Shown: positions 1-7,708 of the stretch, piece after piece
Position numbering within the stretch: position 1 is the first letter of the stretch
Layout: every line of letters begins with the position of its first letter
DNA from: Bacteroidales bacterium
GTDB lineage: Bacteria; Bacteroidota; Bacteroidia; Bacteroidales; GCA-2748055
Length of the DNA stretch: 42,402 bases
Direction: 5' to 3'
Assembly: GCA_021740585.1 (NCBI GenBank)
Contig: JAIOZM010000033.1
Location: 1-42,402, forward strand
Notes under the pieces: generated by a model
Told to the model about the DNA's origin: nothing
Databases searched by the model: none
The model's input: the letters and a program-made list of their open reading frames with translations, nothing else
Position numbers and translations under genes: made by a program

Positions 1-22
1 AATCTTTTATTACATTTTCAAT

Positions 23-475
23 CTAATCCCAAACGTATCGCTCATCAAAATCGATATTTAAATCATTTAGAAAACCACGATATTCTTCTTTAAATGATTT
101 TTTATTGTGATGATTCTCTTGAGTGGCGATATATTTTTCTACAATATGAATTTCTGGTGGGTAAACCGAGAAGCCTGCATATCCTTTTTGCCAATAGAAA
201 TTTTTATACCTTATTCCTTTTGTTTTTATCCATTTTGATGAATGTACTTTAAGCTCTTCTATTAAATTCATTAATGGAATCTTTCGGGATAGCATACATA
301 GAATATGAATGTGATCGACATGACCTCCAACTATTACTGGATTAGATTCTAAATTCTTACATATTCCTCCCATATAGCTGAATAACTCTTCCTTTATAGG
401 TTTATCGATAAAGGCTTGCCTGTGCTTTGTGCTGAATACGATATGGATGTAATTTTTTACTAGTGATTGTGGCAT
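23..475 (-). CDS. IS200-like / REP-associated tyrosine transposase (RAYT)
   Basis: A 150-residue Y1-type HUH transposase domain. The HUH metal-binding pair is His55-Ile-His57 within HVDHIHIL. The candidate nucleophile is Tyr115 in VEKYIATQ, giving the Y-x-x-x-Q pattern of IS200/IS605 enzymes, and the conserved FYWQKGYAGFSV block lies at 93-104. Such enzymes cut and join single-stranded DNA at hairpins, and RAYT members mobilise or maintain REP palindromes. I start at the ATG at 475. A longer reading from a GTG at 523 would begin inside a REP hairpin arm and adds 16 unconserved residues. The gene looks intact. No TnpB or second transposase gene is beside it, and three hairpin repeats lie directly upstream, which favours a RAYT over a full insertion sequence. 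The length is normal for a Y1 domain alone. The assignment to this superfamily is firm; the RAYT subclass is inferred from context. Confidence 0.88.
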   Translation of the reverse strand: MPQSLVKNYIHIVFSTKHRQAFIDKPIKEELFSYMGGICKNLESNPVIVGGHVDHIHILCMLSRKIPLMNLIEELKVHSSKWIKTKGIRYKNFYWQKGYAGFSVYPPEIHIVEKYIATQENHHNKKSFKEEYRGFLNDLNIDFDERYVWD

Positions 476-490
476 AATTTTTTTAATTTT

Positions 491-664
491 CTCGAGCTGC
501 GCTCGAGGTTTATCATTACGCACCTTTGGTGAGTGATTAGATTCGTGTTATGTACGCCTCGCGCTTCGCACGAGGTATTTGAATACGCACCTTTGGCGCT
601 TGTTAATTCGTTTTATGAATGCCTCGCGCTTCGCACGAGGCTTTTGATTTCGCACCTTTGGTGC
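491..664. repeat. Three tandem REP-like hairpin units beside the RAYT gene
   Basis: Three units repeat at about 65-bp intervals. Each has a GC-rich hairpin followed by a short second hairpin. First hairpins: 491-507 (7-bp perfect stem, 3-nt loop), 557-575 and 621-641 (the last two share 19 bases from CCTCG to CGAGG). Second hairpins: around 519-531, 586-598 and 651-664, all built on CGCACCTTTGG with a TTT loop. They stand out as GC-rich in an AT-rich background and fill the gap between the transposase start and the end of comM. This matches REP/BIME elements maintained by RAYTs. They could also act as transcription barriers for the comM transcript that runs toward them. Confidence 0.85.
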
Positions 665-684
665 AGGTATATTTGTGAATAGTA

Positions 685-2223
685 TTAGCCTGCCCAGCCT
701 TCCCTATCCAGGTTTCTGTAATTTATAGCTTCTGCCACATGATGAGACTCAATTTTTTCCCTTGCTTCCAGATCGGCAATTGTGCGTGATACTTTTAAAA
801 TCCGATCGTAGGCTCTGGCTGAAAGTCCAAGTTTTTCCATAGCCGTTTTTAATATCTGTGCTGAGGCGTTATCAAGATCGCAATGCTTTCTTATAAGTCT
901 GCCGGTCATTTGCGCATTGCTGTAGATCCCAGCATTGGCACTGAATCTCTTCGTTTGCATTTCTCTTGCAGTAATAACTCGTTTTCTTATAACTTCACTG
1001 GGCTCAGAATCTTTCAATTCGGTCAGGTCTCTAAAAGGAACTGGCACTATTTCTATGTGAATATCTATTCTGTCCATTAATGGACCGGAAATTCTGTTCA
1101 GGTATTTCTTTACCATTCCGGGGCCGCAGGCACAAGCTTTCTCGGGGTGATTAAAATATCCGCAAGGGCAAGGATTCATACTGGCAATCATCATAAAACT
1201 TGCCGGATATTCAATGGTGAATTTTGCCCGTGAGATGGTAATCATTCTATCCTCCAGAGGTTGCCGCATAACCTCAAGAACATTCCGTTTAAATTCGGGG
1301 AGTTCATCGAGAAATAATACCCCATTATGTGCCAGGGAAATTTCTCCCGGCTGCGGGTAATTTCCACCACCTACGAGGGCTACGTCTGAAATGGTATGAT
1401 GTGGATTTCTGAACGGCCTGACTTTCATCAAAGAATTATCCCGGCTTAATTTTCCCGCAACAGAATGAATTTTGGTTGTTTCGAGTGCTTCGTCTATAGT
1501 CAGGGGAGGTAAAATTGTAGGAAGGCGTTTTGCAAGCATGGTCTTGCCGGCTCCCGGCGGACCTACCATTATTAAATTGTGAAAACCGGCAGCTGCAATT
1601 TCCATGGCTCGCTTTACATTCTCCTGACCCTTTACTTCATTAAAATCGTTATCAAACTTATTTGCCTTATGAAGAAATTCCTGCTTAACATCAATTTTAA
1701 GCGGGCGTATTTCAAGATTTCCATTTAAGAAACTAATTACCTCCATCAGATTATCTGCCGGTATAACTTCCAGGTCCTCCACTACCGCAGCTTCCAGGGC
1801 ATTCATTGAGGGAAGTATAAGTCCTTTAAATCCGTCCTTTCTGGCTCGTAACGCGATGGGCAATACCCCCTGAACCTTTTGCAAAGATCCATCTAATGAC
1901 AACTCACCCATCATTACAAAATCTTCCAACTTTTCGGTTTTAATCTGACTTGATGCAGCGAGCACTCCCAGAGCAATGGAAAGGTCGAAAGCCGAACCCT
2001 CTTTACGGATATCTGCCGGTGCCATATTCACAACAATTCGTTTCCCGGGCCAGGTGAAGCCGTTGTTCTTTAATGCTGAGTCAATTCTCTGCTGACTTTC
2101 CTTAACCGCATTATCAGCCAATCCAACAATAAAAAATTTTGCCCCCTGAGCTACATTTACCTCAACCCTGATGGTGGTGGCATCAATACCGTGTACAGAA
2201 CTTGCATTTACTTTTACCAGCAT
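685..2223 (-). CDS. comM: YifB/ComM family Mg-chelatase-like AAA+ ATPase
   Basis: A complete 512-residue protein of the YifB/ComM family. An N-terminal Lon-protease-like ChlI fold covers about 1-170. The AAA+ core has Walker A GPPGAGKT at 221-228 and Walker B LFLDE ending at Glu307. A cysteine cluster (Cys352, Cys354, Cys364, Cys366) may bind metal. The C-terminal Mg-chelatase lid covers about 400-505. ComM in naturally transformable bacteria is a hexameric helicase that promotes branch migration while incoming DNA is integrated. In Bacteroidota the gene is near universal and its role is less certain. The ATG at 2223 gives the conserved start MLVKVNASSVHGID. The gene is single, not in an obvious operon, and its 3' end runs into the REP units. 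Length and motifs are normal. Confidence 0.95.
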   Translation of the reverse strand: MLVKVNASSVHGIDATTIRVEVNVAQGAKFFIVGLADNAVKESQQRIDSALKNNGFTWPGKRIVVNMAPADIRKEGSAFDLSIALGVLAASSQIKTEKLEDFVMMGELSLDGSLQKVQGVLPIALRARKDGFKGLILPSMNALEAAVVEDLEVIPADNLMEVISFLNGNLEIRPLKIDVKQEFLHKANKFDNDFNEVKGQENVKRAMEIAAAGFHNLIMVGPPGAGKTMLAKRLPTILPPLTIDEALETTKIHSVAGKLSRDNSLMKVRPFRNPHHTISDVALVGGGNYPQPGEISLAHNGVLFLDELPEFKRNVLEVMRQPLEDRMITISRAKFTIEYPASFMMIASMNPCPCGYFNHPEKACACGPGMVKKYLNRISGPLMDRIDIHIEIVPVPFRDLTELKDSEPSEVIRKRVITAREMQTKRFSANAGIYSNAQMTGRLIRKHCDLDNASAQILKTAMEKLGLSARAYDRILKVSRTIADLEAREKIESHHVAEAINYRNLDREGWAG

Positions 2224-2574
2224 AATCTTATGGTTAAAAAGGAGGAGGGGGCGATATGTGCCTTCAAAATTATTTCCCCAAACAAAATGACTAACATATT
2301 TACATCGAAATCCCCTCCTCTACCCCTTAATGTAAAAAAGGCTGAAAAAACTGCCAGGGGATTTAAGTTTTTTTATTTTGATATGATAATTATCTTCAAG
2401 ATGTTTATCCCGGGGCCTTCCAAACCCCCTCCACCCACCCTTAATGTCGAAAAGTTCCAAAAAACGAAGGAAAAATTGAAGTTTTTGATGAAAACATCTG
2501 ATATAGCAAGCTGCTTTTTTAAATCCCTTGGTTTAAGTTTCTGATTTTTATTACCTTTAATGAAGAAATTATAG
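2224..2574. other. Intergenic region with a degenerate direct repeat
   Basis: No convincing gene. Two C-rich segments are loosely repeated 113 bp apart: a CCCCTCC-type pyrimidine run followed by CCCTTAATGT at 2325-2334 and 2438-2447, each followed by an A-rich stretch with similar spacing. A plus-strand open frame at 2191-2544 overlaps the start of comM antisense and has a low-complexity composition, so I do not call it. The comM promoter must lie in the first part of this stretch, but I could not identify it. Confidence 0.4.
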
Positions 2575-2724
2575 AATTTCGGGGGATTCTATAATTATCT
2601 ATCTAATATTATCCGAAAAAAGAAAAGAGCCCTGAGCATTTGTCAAGAGCTTAATATTAGGATTTTTGAAAAGGGAATGATATCAACAGTAACGGTCGGG
2701 GATTTGTTGATTTGGCTTAATTGA
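2575..2724 (+). pseudogene. C-terminal remnant of an unknown gene
   Basis: An open frame of 49 codons runs from just after a TAG at 2572-2574 to the TGA at 2722-2724, without a usable start near its beginning. It ends in the peptide STVTVGDLLIWLN. A second copy of this tail occurs at 3424-3465 (STVLVRDFVLWLK) and also ends in TGA in the same frame. I do not recognise the family. Conservation of reading frame, stop position and hydrophobic pattern between the two copies suggests that they are leftovers of a duplicated coding end rather than chance. Confidence 0.35.
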
Positions 2725-2774
2725 TTCTTAAAAATAAAAAAAGTTATTATAAACAAATATTAAATCACAGAATT

Positions 2775-3032
2775 ATGGAAATTACGGATATTATTTTTAT
2801 TATGATTTTGATAGTCGTTCCTGTAAAAGTAGGAATTGATGCAAATAAGAGAGAAACTAATACAGCTGGGTGGGTACTAATTGCTCTTTTTTTTAGTTAT
2901 CTTGGACTATTGATTTATCTCAGTCAGCGAAAAAAATATCCGTTAAAAACTGGTCAGAAAGATTTATTTGGTCAAGAATCAAACTCTACCAAATCAAGTG
3001 GTAATTACGATGATAAATACTCAAAAATATAA
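2775..3032 (+). CDS. Small two-helix membrane protein, unknown
   Basis: An 85-residue protein from the ATG at 2775. A TTG at 2721 would add 18 lysine/tyrosine-rich residues and overlap the upstream remnant, so I prefer the ATG. There are two predicted membrane helices: about 4-18 (IIFIMILIVVPVKVG) and about 30-49 (GWVLIALFFSYLGLLIYLSQ). A basic stretch and a hydrophilic Ser/Asn/Asp-rich tail follow. The second helix, with Trp at its start and the Gly-x-x-x-Tyr spacing, is reminiscent of the phospholipase D N-terminal (PLDc_N) membrane motif, but no catalytic domain follows. Only 9 bp separate it from the next small gene, so the two are probably cotranscribed. Function unknown. Confidence 0.6.
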   Translation: MEITDIIFIMILIVVPVKVGIDANKRETNTAGWVLIALFFSYLGLLIYLSQRKKYPLKTGQKDLFGQESNSTKSSGNYDDKYSKI

Positions 3033-3041
3033 TCTATTATC

Positions 3042-3311
3042 ATGAAAACTGTAAATAAAGTAATCAATGTATCTCTAACTGGAGGACTTATCGGAGCATT
3101 AGGTAGTTCTCCAAGAGAAAGACTTGGAGATGAAATTAACATTGCCAATAAACACGGATGGCATGTAAAAGAGATATTACCTGCTTCTAGTGGGAGTCTT
3201 CTATACAGTCTATTAAGATTTATAGTATTAATAATTACATTATTCTTATATACATTTGAATCAGGATATTACATTATTCTGGAAAAGGATATTCCTGATG
3301 ATGCATTATGA
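3042..3311 (+). CDS. Small membrane-anchored hypothetical protein
   Basis: An 89-residue protein. A Gly-rich segment (LTGGLIGALGSS, about 12-23) is followed by a soluble amphipathic part about 25-50 (GDEINIANKHGWHVKEILPA), one strong membrane helix about 58-72 (FIVLIITLFLYTFESG region) and a short acidic tail. The GW-x-V-x-x-I-L-P pattern is typical of small Bacteroidota membrane proteins of unknown role. I recognise no named family. It follows the upstream gene after 9 bp and is likely cotranscribed with it. Codon use and base composition match the surroundings. Confidence 0.6.
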   Translation: MKTVNKVINVSLTGGLIGALGSSPRERLGDEINIANKHGWHVKEILPASSGSLLYSLLRFIVLIITLFLYTFESGYYIILEKDIPDDAL

Positions 3312-3423
3312 GAATCACAGATAGAGGAAATATAAAATACTGAAAATCTTATATTCGGATATATCCCGACGGTATTATTGATTCTGTTTATTGTAATATT
3401 GATTGGGGCATTATAATATGAGA

Positions 3424-3465
3424 TCGACAGTATTGGTCAGGGATTTTGTTTTGTGGTTGAAGTGA
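3424..3465 (+). repeat. Second copy of the coding tail seen at 2683-2724
   Basis: Aligned without gaps to 2683-2724, 30 of 42 bases match, counted by eye. Both copies read in the same frame to a TGA, and 7 of 13 residues are identical (S, T, V, V, D, W, L). The frame upstream of this copy is closed by a TGA about seven codons before the only ATG, so just a short tail survives. The two copies flank the small-gene pair 2775-3311, suggesting an old tandem duplication with decay. Confidence 0.4.
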
Positions 3466-3507
3466 TACAGATTGCTAAATACTTATTTTAAGAAACAATA
3501 CATAGAA

Positions 3508-4158
3508 ATGAGAAAAATAATTCTTTTAGCATTAGCAGTAATGGCAATTGCATCCTGTGGAAACAATTCAAATACTTTAAAAAAAAATGAACAAGCGAAA
3601 TTGGATAGTCTTGAAATAGTTAAAGCTAAAAGGGATAGTATTTCGCGGATTATATTATTGGAAAAGGAAAAAGATGAGTATCACAAAACGTTTATGCTTC
3701 GAAAAAAATATATTGGATTTATATATAAATATCCACAATCAATAGATTTTATTGCTGAATTTGGCTCACCAGAAACACTTTCCGGAACAAATAATGATAA
3801 GTGGATTGTATATTTCCCAAAAGGGAATTTCACTGTAGTCCAGAATAAAAAGACTAACAAATTTGAAAATATTTGTGCTGGAAAATATCCAAATCTTAAG
3901 AATGATGTAACTGCCGAATTGTCCAAAATTATTGGAAAAAGGATGAAATATTCTGAATATATTGAAGAAGTTAACTCAATTAAATATGGTGTCTCAGAGA
4001 AATTAGGAATGACCAATTGTGTAAATAAAGATTGTGTTGAGTATTATTCAAAAGGTAATTTTACAACTGTAGCATTTTTAGAATTTAATGATAATAGAGA
4101 TTTTGTAACGCTGAAAAAAATTGCTATTGGGAAGGTTCCTAGATTAAACGAATATTGA
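3508..4158 (+). CDS. Hypothetical lipoprotein
   Basis: A 216-residue protein from the ATG at 3508. An upstream TTG at 3472 would put 12 extra residues ahead of the signal peptide. The signal peptide MRKIILLALAVMAIASC ends in a lipobox (IASC, Cys17), so a lipid-anchored envelope protein is expected. A charged, coiled-coil-like stretch follows at about 25-60 (rich in Lys, Glu, Asp). The remainder is a mixed alpha/beta globular part containing two imperfect KGNFT repeats (YFPKGNFTVV and YYSKGNFTTV) about 80 residues apart, which suggests an internally duplicated small domain. No catalytic motif is recognised. It is transcribed separately from the M48 gene downstream. Confidence 0.7.
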   Translation: MRKIILLALAVMAIASCGNNSNTLKKNEQAKLDSLEIVKAKRDSISRIILLEKEKDEYHKTFMLRKKYIGFIYKYPQSIDFIAEFGSPETLSGTNNDKWIVYFPKGNFTVVQNKKTNKFENICAGKYPNLKNDVTAELSKIIGKRMKYSEYIEEVNSIKYGVSEKLGMTNCVNKDCVEYYSKGNFTTVAFLEFNDNRDFVTLKKIAIGKVPRLNEY

Positions 4159-4272
4159 AAAGCTTACTTGGTTTCAAGCTATGTCAAAGAAATTGATTTA
4201 CTAAGTCACTATGGAAAAAACACTGTTAAATATTTCACTAATAAATCGAACTATTTATTGAATTTTAAGTTA

Positions 4273-4280
4273 TAGCTTTG
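4273..4280 (+). promoter_or_regulatory. Candidate -7 element (TAGCTTTG) for the M48 gene
   Basis: The octamer is an exact match to the Bacteroidota -7 consensus TAnnTTTG. It lies 37 bp before the ATG at 4318, which would give a leader of about 30 nt. No good TTTG -33 element lies 19-20 bp upstream, so the promoter would be weak or the match partly fortuitous. Confidence 0.4.
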
Positions 4281-4317
4281 CACATATCTTAAACCTAAAA
4301 TCCAATCAATAAATCCA

Positions 4318-5106
4318 ATGAGAAATTTAATTTTTGCACTCCTTATTTTTAGTTTTTCCTGTTCAAATGTGCCTTTAACGGGAAGAAAACAGTTTATACT
4401 TATTCCCAGTGACCAAATTCTAAGTTTGAGTGCCGACAGTTATAATCAGGTACTTGCGGAAAATAAACTTTCCTCAAATGCGGAATATGTAAATACGGTT
4501 AAGACCGTTGGTGTGAAAATGGCAGAAGCCGTTGAGAAATACCTCAAAGAAAACGGGCAGGAGTCGAGACTTGGTGAATTTCAATGGACATACAATGTAA
4601 TTGTCTCTGAGGAAATGAATGCCTGGTGTATGCCTGGTGGTCAGATTGCCTTTTACGAAGGAATAATGCCGGTTTGTTTGAATGAAGCCGGAGTTGCCGT
4701 TGTAATGGGGCACGAAATAGCCCACGCAATAGCCCAGCACGGAAATGAAAGAATGTCGCAACAGCTTGTGATACAAACTGGTGGAGCTGTTCTTTCCGAA
4801 TCACTGAAAAATCAAAAAGAACAAACCATGCAATTGGCAGCTCTGGCTTTTGGTGTGGGTTCTAAACTGGGAGTGGAACTACCCTATAGCAGAATGCACG
4901 AAAGTGAAGCTGATGAACTTGGTTTATATTTTATGGCTATGGCGGGATACAATCCTGAAGAAGCTCCTATTTTCTGGGAACGCATGGAGGCACAGGGCGG
5001 ACAAAGGATGCCTGAAATTCTCTCTACTCATCCGGATCCCGGTAACAGAATCAATGATCTGAAGAAGCACATGCCTAAGGCTTTGGAATATTATAATGCT
5101 AAATAA
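4318..5106 (+). CDS. M48 family zinc metalloprotease, lipoprotein
   Basis: A complete 262-residue peptidase of the M48 (BepA/LoiP-like) group. A lipoprotein signal peptide ends FSFSC (Cys15), followed by the family's typical CSNVPLTGRKQ start. The zinc site HEIAH is at 132-136 (His132, Glu133 catalytic, His136), and the third ligand is Glu195 in HESEAD. The conserved STHPDP motif lies near 236-241. Such enzymes work in the periplasm, degrading or helping assemble misfolded outer-membrane proteins. No tetratricopeptide C-terminus like that of BepA is present, so it resembles LoiP more closely in length. It is monocistronic, with its own candidate promoter and a terminator hairpin downstream. 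All key residues are intact. Confidence 0.93.
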   Translation: MRNLIFALLIFSFSCSNVPLTGRKQFILIPSDQILSLSADSYNQVLAENKLSSNAEYVNTVKTVGVKMAEAVEKYLKENGQESRLGEFQWTYNVIVSEEMNAWCMPGGQIAFYEGIMPVCLNEAGVAVVMGHEIAHAIAQHGNERMSQQLVIQTGGAVLSESLKNQKEQTMQLAALAFGVGSKLGVELPYSRMHESEADELGLYFMAMAGYNPEEAPIFWERMEAQGGQRMPEILSTHPDPGNRINDLKKHMPKALEYYNAK

Positions 5107-5182
5107 TTCCTGACAGGCTGATTAATATTGTTGAAGGAAGCTCTTTTCAGTATTAATTGATTTGGGGAATTTCAACACACAT

Positions 5183-5218
5183 AAATCTGTGAACATAGTG
5201 CAGCGGACTCACAGATTT
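5183..5218 (+). terminator. Rho-independent terminator after the M48 gene
   Basis: A 10-bp perfect stem (AAATCTGTGA at 5183-5192 with TCACAGATTT at 5209-5218) and a 16-nt loop, running into a T-rich tract at about 5215-5223. It lies about 80 bp after the stop codon of the protease gene. The stem is moderately AT-rich. Confidence 0.6.
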
Positions 5219-5317
5219 TTAATTAACTCAACTGCTAATGGGTAATAATCTGTAATTTGAGCTATAATTCAATGCAGAAACATGAATGGATATTGACTAG
5301 GGAGACTGGAGTATTAT

Positions 5318-5797
5318 TTACCTCGACCTTTTTTTAATTTTATCCTCAAGAGCCTGACTCTTTTCGGCTGGAGTTTTGCCTGTCAATGGAATAATAATTT
5401 TTTTGTTTGTCAGCAAATAGCCTGCTAAGCTGCCACCTAATAAAAATGTGGGAGCCATAAATATGGGTGCAAATATATTTGCTTTGTCATCTAATGATTT
5501 ATAATACAAATCAAAACCAATAAGCCCTACTCCCAGTCCTACGAACGACCCTAATTGGTTTATGGATTTATTTCGAATTTTTATTTCTTCGATTTCACTC
5601 CATCTATAAGTAAAATCTTTTGAAAGAATGAAAAATGTCGGATTTGAATATACGGACAAGATAGAATCGTTAAAATATCCCAGATTTCTCACCGACTCAT
5701 ATTTATGAGCGAAAGGTTTTACCCAAACTTCATAACGTTGACTATTACAATTAAAAAATGCAAATGCAAATGCACATACAACGAATAGTTTTTTCAT
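5318..5797 (-). CDS. Hypothetical lipoprotein with membrane segments
   Basis: A 159-residue protein. The N-terminal signal MKKLFVVCAFAFAFFNC could be a lipoprotein signal (FFNC, Cys17). A small beta-rich part follows at 20-80, containing WSEIEEIKIRNKS. Then come a glycine-rich hydrophobic segment about 83-100 (GSFVGLGVGLIGFDLYY) and a second about 112-130 (APIFMAPTFLLGGSLAGYLL), which may be membrane helices. The C-terminus is strongly basic. This layout is common in Bacteroidota envelope proteins of unknown role, and I recognise no family. It is alone on the minus strand between a convergent plus-strand protease gene and the cytochrome gene. Confidence 0.65.
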   Translation of the reverse strand: MKKLFVVCAFAFAFFNCNSQRYEVWVKPFAHKYESVRNLGYFNDSILSVYSNPTFFILSKDFTYRWSEIEEIKIRNKSINQLGSFVGLGVGLIGFDLYYKSLDDKANIFAPIFMAPTFLLGGSLAGYLLTNKKIIIPLTGKTPAEKSQALEDKIKKRSR

Positions 5798-6151
5798 TTA
5801 AATGGGTATTTACTGAAAACATCAGATTGCCCGCTCGATTTGTTTTATTCACCCAAAAATTTCAAAGAATAAAATCCTAAATCAAAGTTCCAAAGAAAAA
5901 TTGAGATTTCCAATTAAGCGAATATCTTCTATTATTCATGCTCTTATCAAAAATGAAAAAATAATGGATCACATATAAAAGTCGAATTGTTGAAAATTAA
6001 ATTCGATGCCTGACCTCGATTTATAAGTCCATTATTCACGATCTAAAAGAATAATAAAAGCTTTCGTTCAATTTTGATAAGACGTTAAAAATAAAAAACC
6101 CCTGAATAATTCCAGGGGTTCTTAAAATATTGACTATTTTAATATTTTGAA
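5798..6151. other. Intergenic region between the lipoprotein and cytochrome genes
   Basis: AT-rich spacer of about 350 bp. Its left end should contain the promoter of the minus-strand lipoprotein gene and its right end carries the cytochrome terminator at 6097-6120. No open frame with coding character and no other clear repeat was seen. Confidence 0.5.
6097..6120 (-). terminator. Rho-independent terminator of the cytochrome gene
   Basis: An 8-bp perfect stem (AACCCCTG at 6097-6104 with CAGGGGTT at 6113-6120) and an 8-nt loop. On the minus strand the stem is followed by a run of T residues (complement of the A tract 6093-6098). It lies about 30 bp after the stop codon of the hexaheme gene, the classic placement. 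Confidence 0.85.
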
Positions 6152-7156
6152 TTAGGGTGCTAAAGCTTCAATACTATTTGTTAATAATGCTTTAACATAA
6201 ACCGGATTATGAGCACCAAGACTTCTGTCTTCTTCAAGACCAATCCAATTGAAAAATGCTTGTGCATGTTCCATAGGAAAGGTTCCAACTACAGGCTCAT
6301 AAGCGTCATCAGCTACTACGAATTCAACAACACCATTTGCAATTAAGGCATCCCTCAATTCCTCTAACAGCGCTGCAATTTCTGCTTGTCCGCCACCAAC
6401 ATTAAAGTCAGTAGCACTGCTGTGGCAAGGAGTACATGCACTTATTGATGGATTCCATGTATGTCCACCTGTACCATCAGTATAAGTGTCCATGTGACAA
6501 CCTGTACAACTTAAGTCAAAGTGTTGTGAAGTACCGGCTGCAGGATACGTTAAAGAACCGGCAATTTCTGCAAATCCGCCACCATAAACAACATTTGACT
6601 GAGCGCCATGATGAGGACCATAATGTGTACTGGTAATAGCAAATGTTGTACCAGGAACATCAACGTTAGGTTCTGCTCTGCGCGATTGATGGCAATTTGA
6701 ACATAAGTTACCATTACCAAAATCAGCAATTACAGTTTCATCATAAATAAAACTGAGAGGCTCTGTTACACGTAGTGCATAATCTTCTTCTTCAAATGTG
6801 GTGTGCAAACTATGACATGTTCCGCATTCCCATGCACTTGGCGATGAAAGATTCTCAGGGGTTTGACCACTGGTAGCTGCAAGAAAACCTTCGTGTGAAT
6901 GACATTCTGCACAAGATCCTCTTCCACCTGCATAATCAACAGCAATAGCTCCACTTACGTGAACTGATTGTGCAAATTGAAAAGCAATGTCTTGCATATT
7001 TGAACTTGAGTGACAAGCAAGGCATGTTACATTGCCATCAACACCATCAACTCCGTCAATACCATTGGCGCCCATTGGTCCTGCAGGTCCTTCGCAACCC
7101 GTAACAAGTAATGCTACAGCTGCAATAATTAATGTAAATAGATTTAACTTTCTCAT
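6152..7156 (-). CDS. Hexaheme cytochrome c lipoprotein with a collagen-like stalk
   Basis: A 334-residue protein from the ATG at 7156. A TTG at 7180 is a weaker start. A lipoprotein signal ends LLVTGC (Cys21). The mature protein then has a short Gly-X-Y run (GPAGPMGANGIDGVDG and onward, about 22-42, seven triplets). Six CxxCH heme sites follow at Cys45 (CLACH), Cys82 (CAECH), Cys111 (CGTCH), Cys152 (CSNCH), Cys217 (CTGCH) and Cys241 (CTPCH). Additional histidines, including HYGPHHG near 178-184, may be distal ligands. The C-terminal 85 residues lack heme sites. Multiheme lipoproteins of this kind carry electrons at the outer or periplasmic membrane face; the acceptor cannot be told from sequence. 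The gene is monocistronic, with a strong terminator and an FNR-like dyad upstream. Confidence 0.9.
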   Translation of the reverse strand: MRKLNLFTLIIAAVALLVTGCEGPAGPMGANGIDGVDGVDGNVTCLACHSSSNMQDIAFQFAQSVHVSGAIAVDYAGGRGSCAECHSHEGFLAATSGQTPENLSSPSAWECGTCHSLHTTFEEEDYALRVTEPLSFIYDETVIADFGNGNLCSNCHQSRRAEPNVDVPGTTFAITSTHYGPHHGAQSNVVYGGGFAEIAGSLTYPAAGTSQHFDLSCTGCHMDTYTDGTGGHTWNPSISACTPCHSSATDFNVGGGQAEIAALLEELRDALIANGVVEFVVADDAYEPVVGTFPMEHAQAFFNWIGLEEDRSLGAHNPVYVKALLTNSIEALAP

Positions 7157-7708
7157 AGATTTCAATTTTTTATTAGACAATTAGTTTATAGTATTTATAA
7201 TTTATTTTAAGTGCAAATTATGTTCAATTTCAAGTTTTAAAAATATACAAATCAATTTTCAGGAGTTTTATAAACACCTTTTAATTGCTCTAAATACATC
7301 TTTATTTTGATGTACATCATGTTTATGCAGTAATGTTAGATAAATAACACAATAATTCCAAAAAAAAATTTGTTAAAATTTTATACATGGCAAAGATTCA
7401 AAAGCATGGCTTAATATCCCAAAAAGACCTGAATTAAGGCTGATTCAGAATGATTGAAACATATTCTCTGTTTGTGTCTGATTATAATCTACTTACAAAA
7501 AACAGGAAATTTATTAGCAGTGATTTTTTTTCAGCGAAAAGAACAAATCTCCACTATTTAAAAAGATTATAAATTTCATCTTATTAGTGTTAGAAGATGA
7601 ACAGGACCTGTTTTAAAACATTTTAAGCTTTTATTGAGGTGCTGTATTATTATTAACGGAGGGTGGTGATTATAAAAAAGGTAGTTCAGTAACTCCCTAT
7701 TCAGAATT
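7157..7708. other. Long upstream region of the cytochrome gene
   Basis: About 550 bp of AT-rich sequence without a gene. It holds the FNR-like dyad at 7307-7320 and a 13-base palindrome (AACAGG-A-CCTGTT) at 7600-7612. Conserved promoter hexamers could not be placed with confidence. The right end also contains the 3' flank of nagA, with no clear terminator. Confidence 0.45.
7307..7320 (-). promoter_or_regulatory. Candidate CRP/FNR-family operator
   Basis: TTGATGTACATCAT matches the CRP/FNR-type box TTGAT-N4-ATCAA at nine of ten defined positions and contains a perfect 12-bp palindrome (7308-7319). It is centred about 157 bp upstream of the hexaheme cytochrome start. Respiratory cytochromes are common targets of such regulators. 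The regulator is not in the window and the site could be chance in AT-rich DNA. Confidence 0.35.

Noticed and set aside
491-664. Regular repeats that could look like a short CRISPR array
   Set aside because: Only three units, each a pair of hairpins with related rather than unique intervening DNA, and no cas genes nearby; REP elements explain them better.
2191-2544. 117-codon plus-strand frame
   Set aside because: Overlaps the comM start antisense and reads low-complexity, C-rich and A-rich DNA; no family resemblance.
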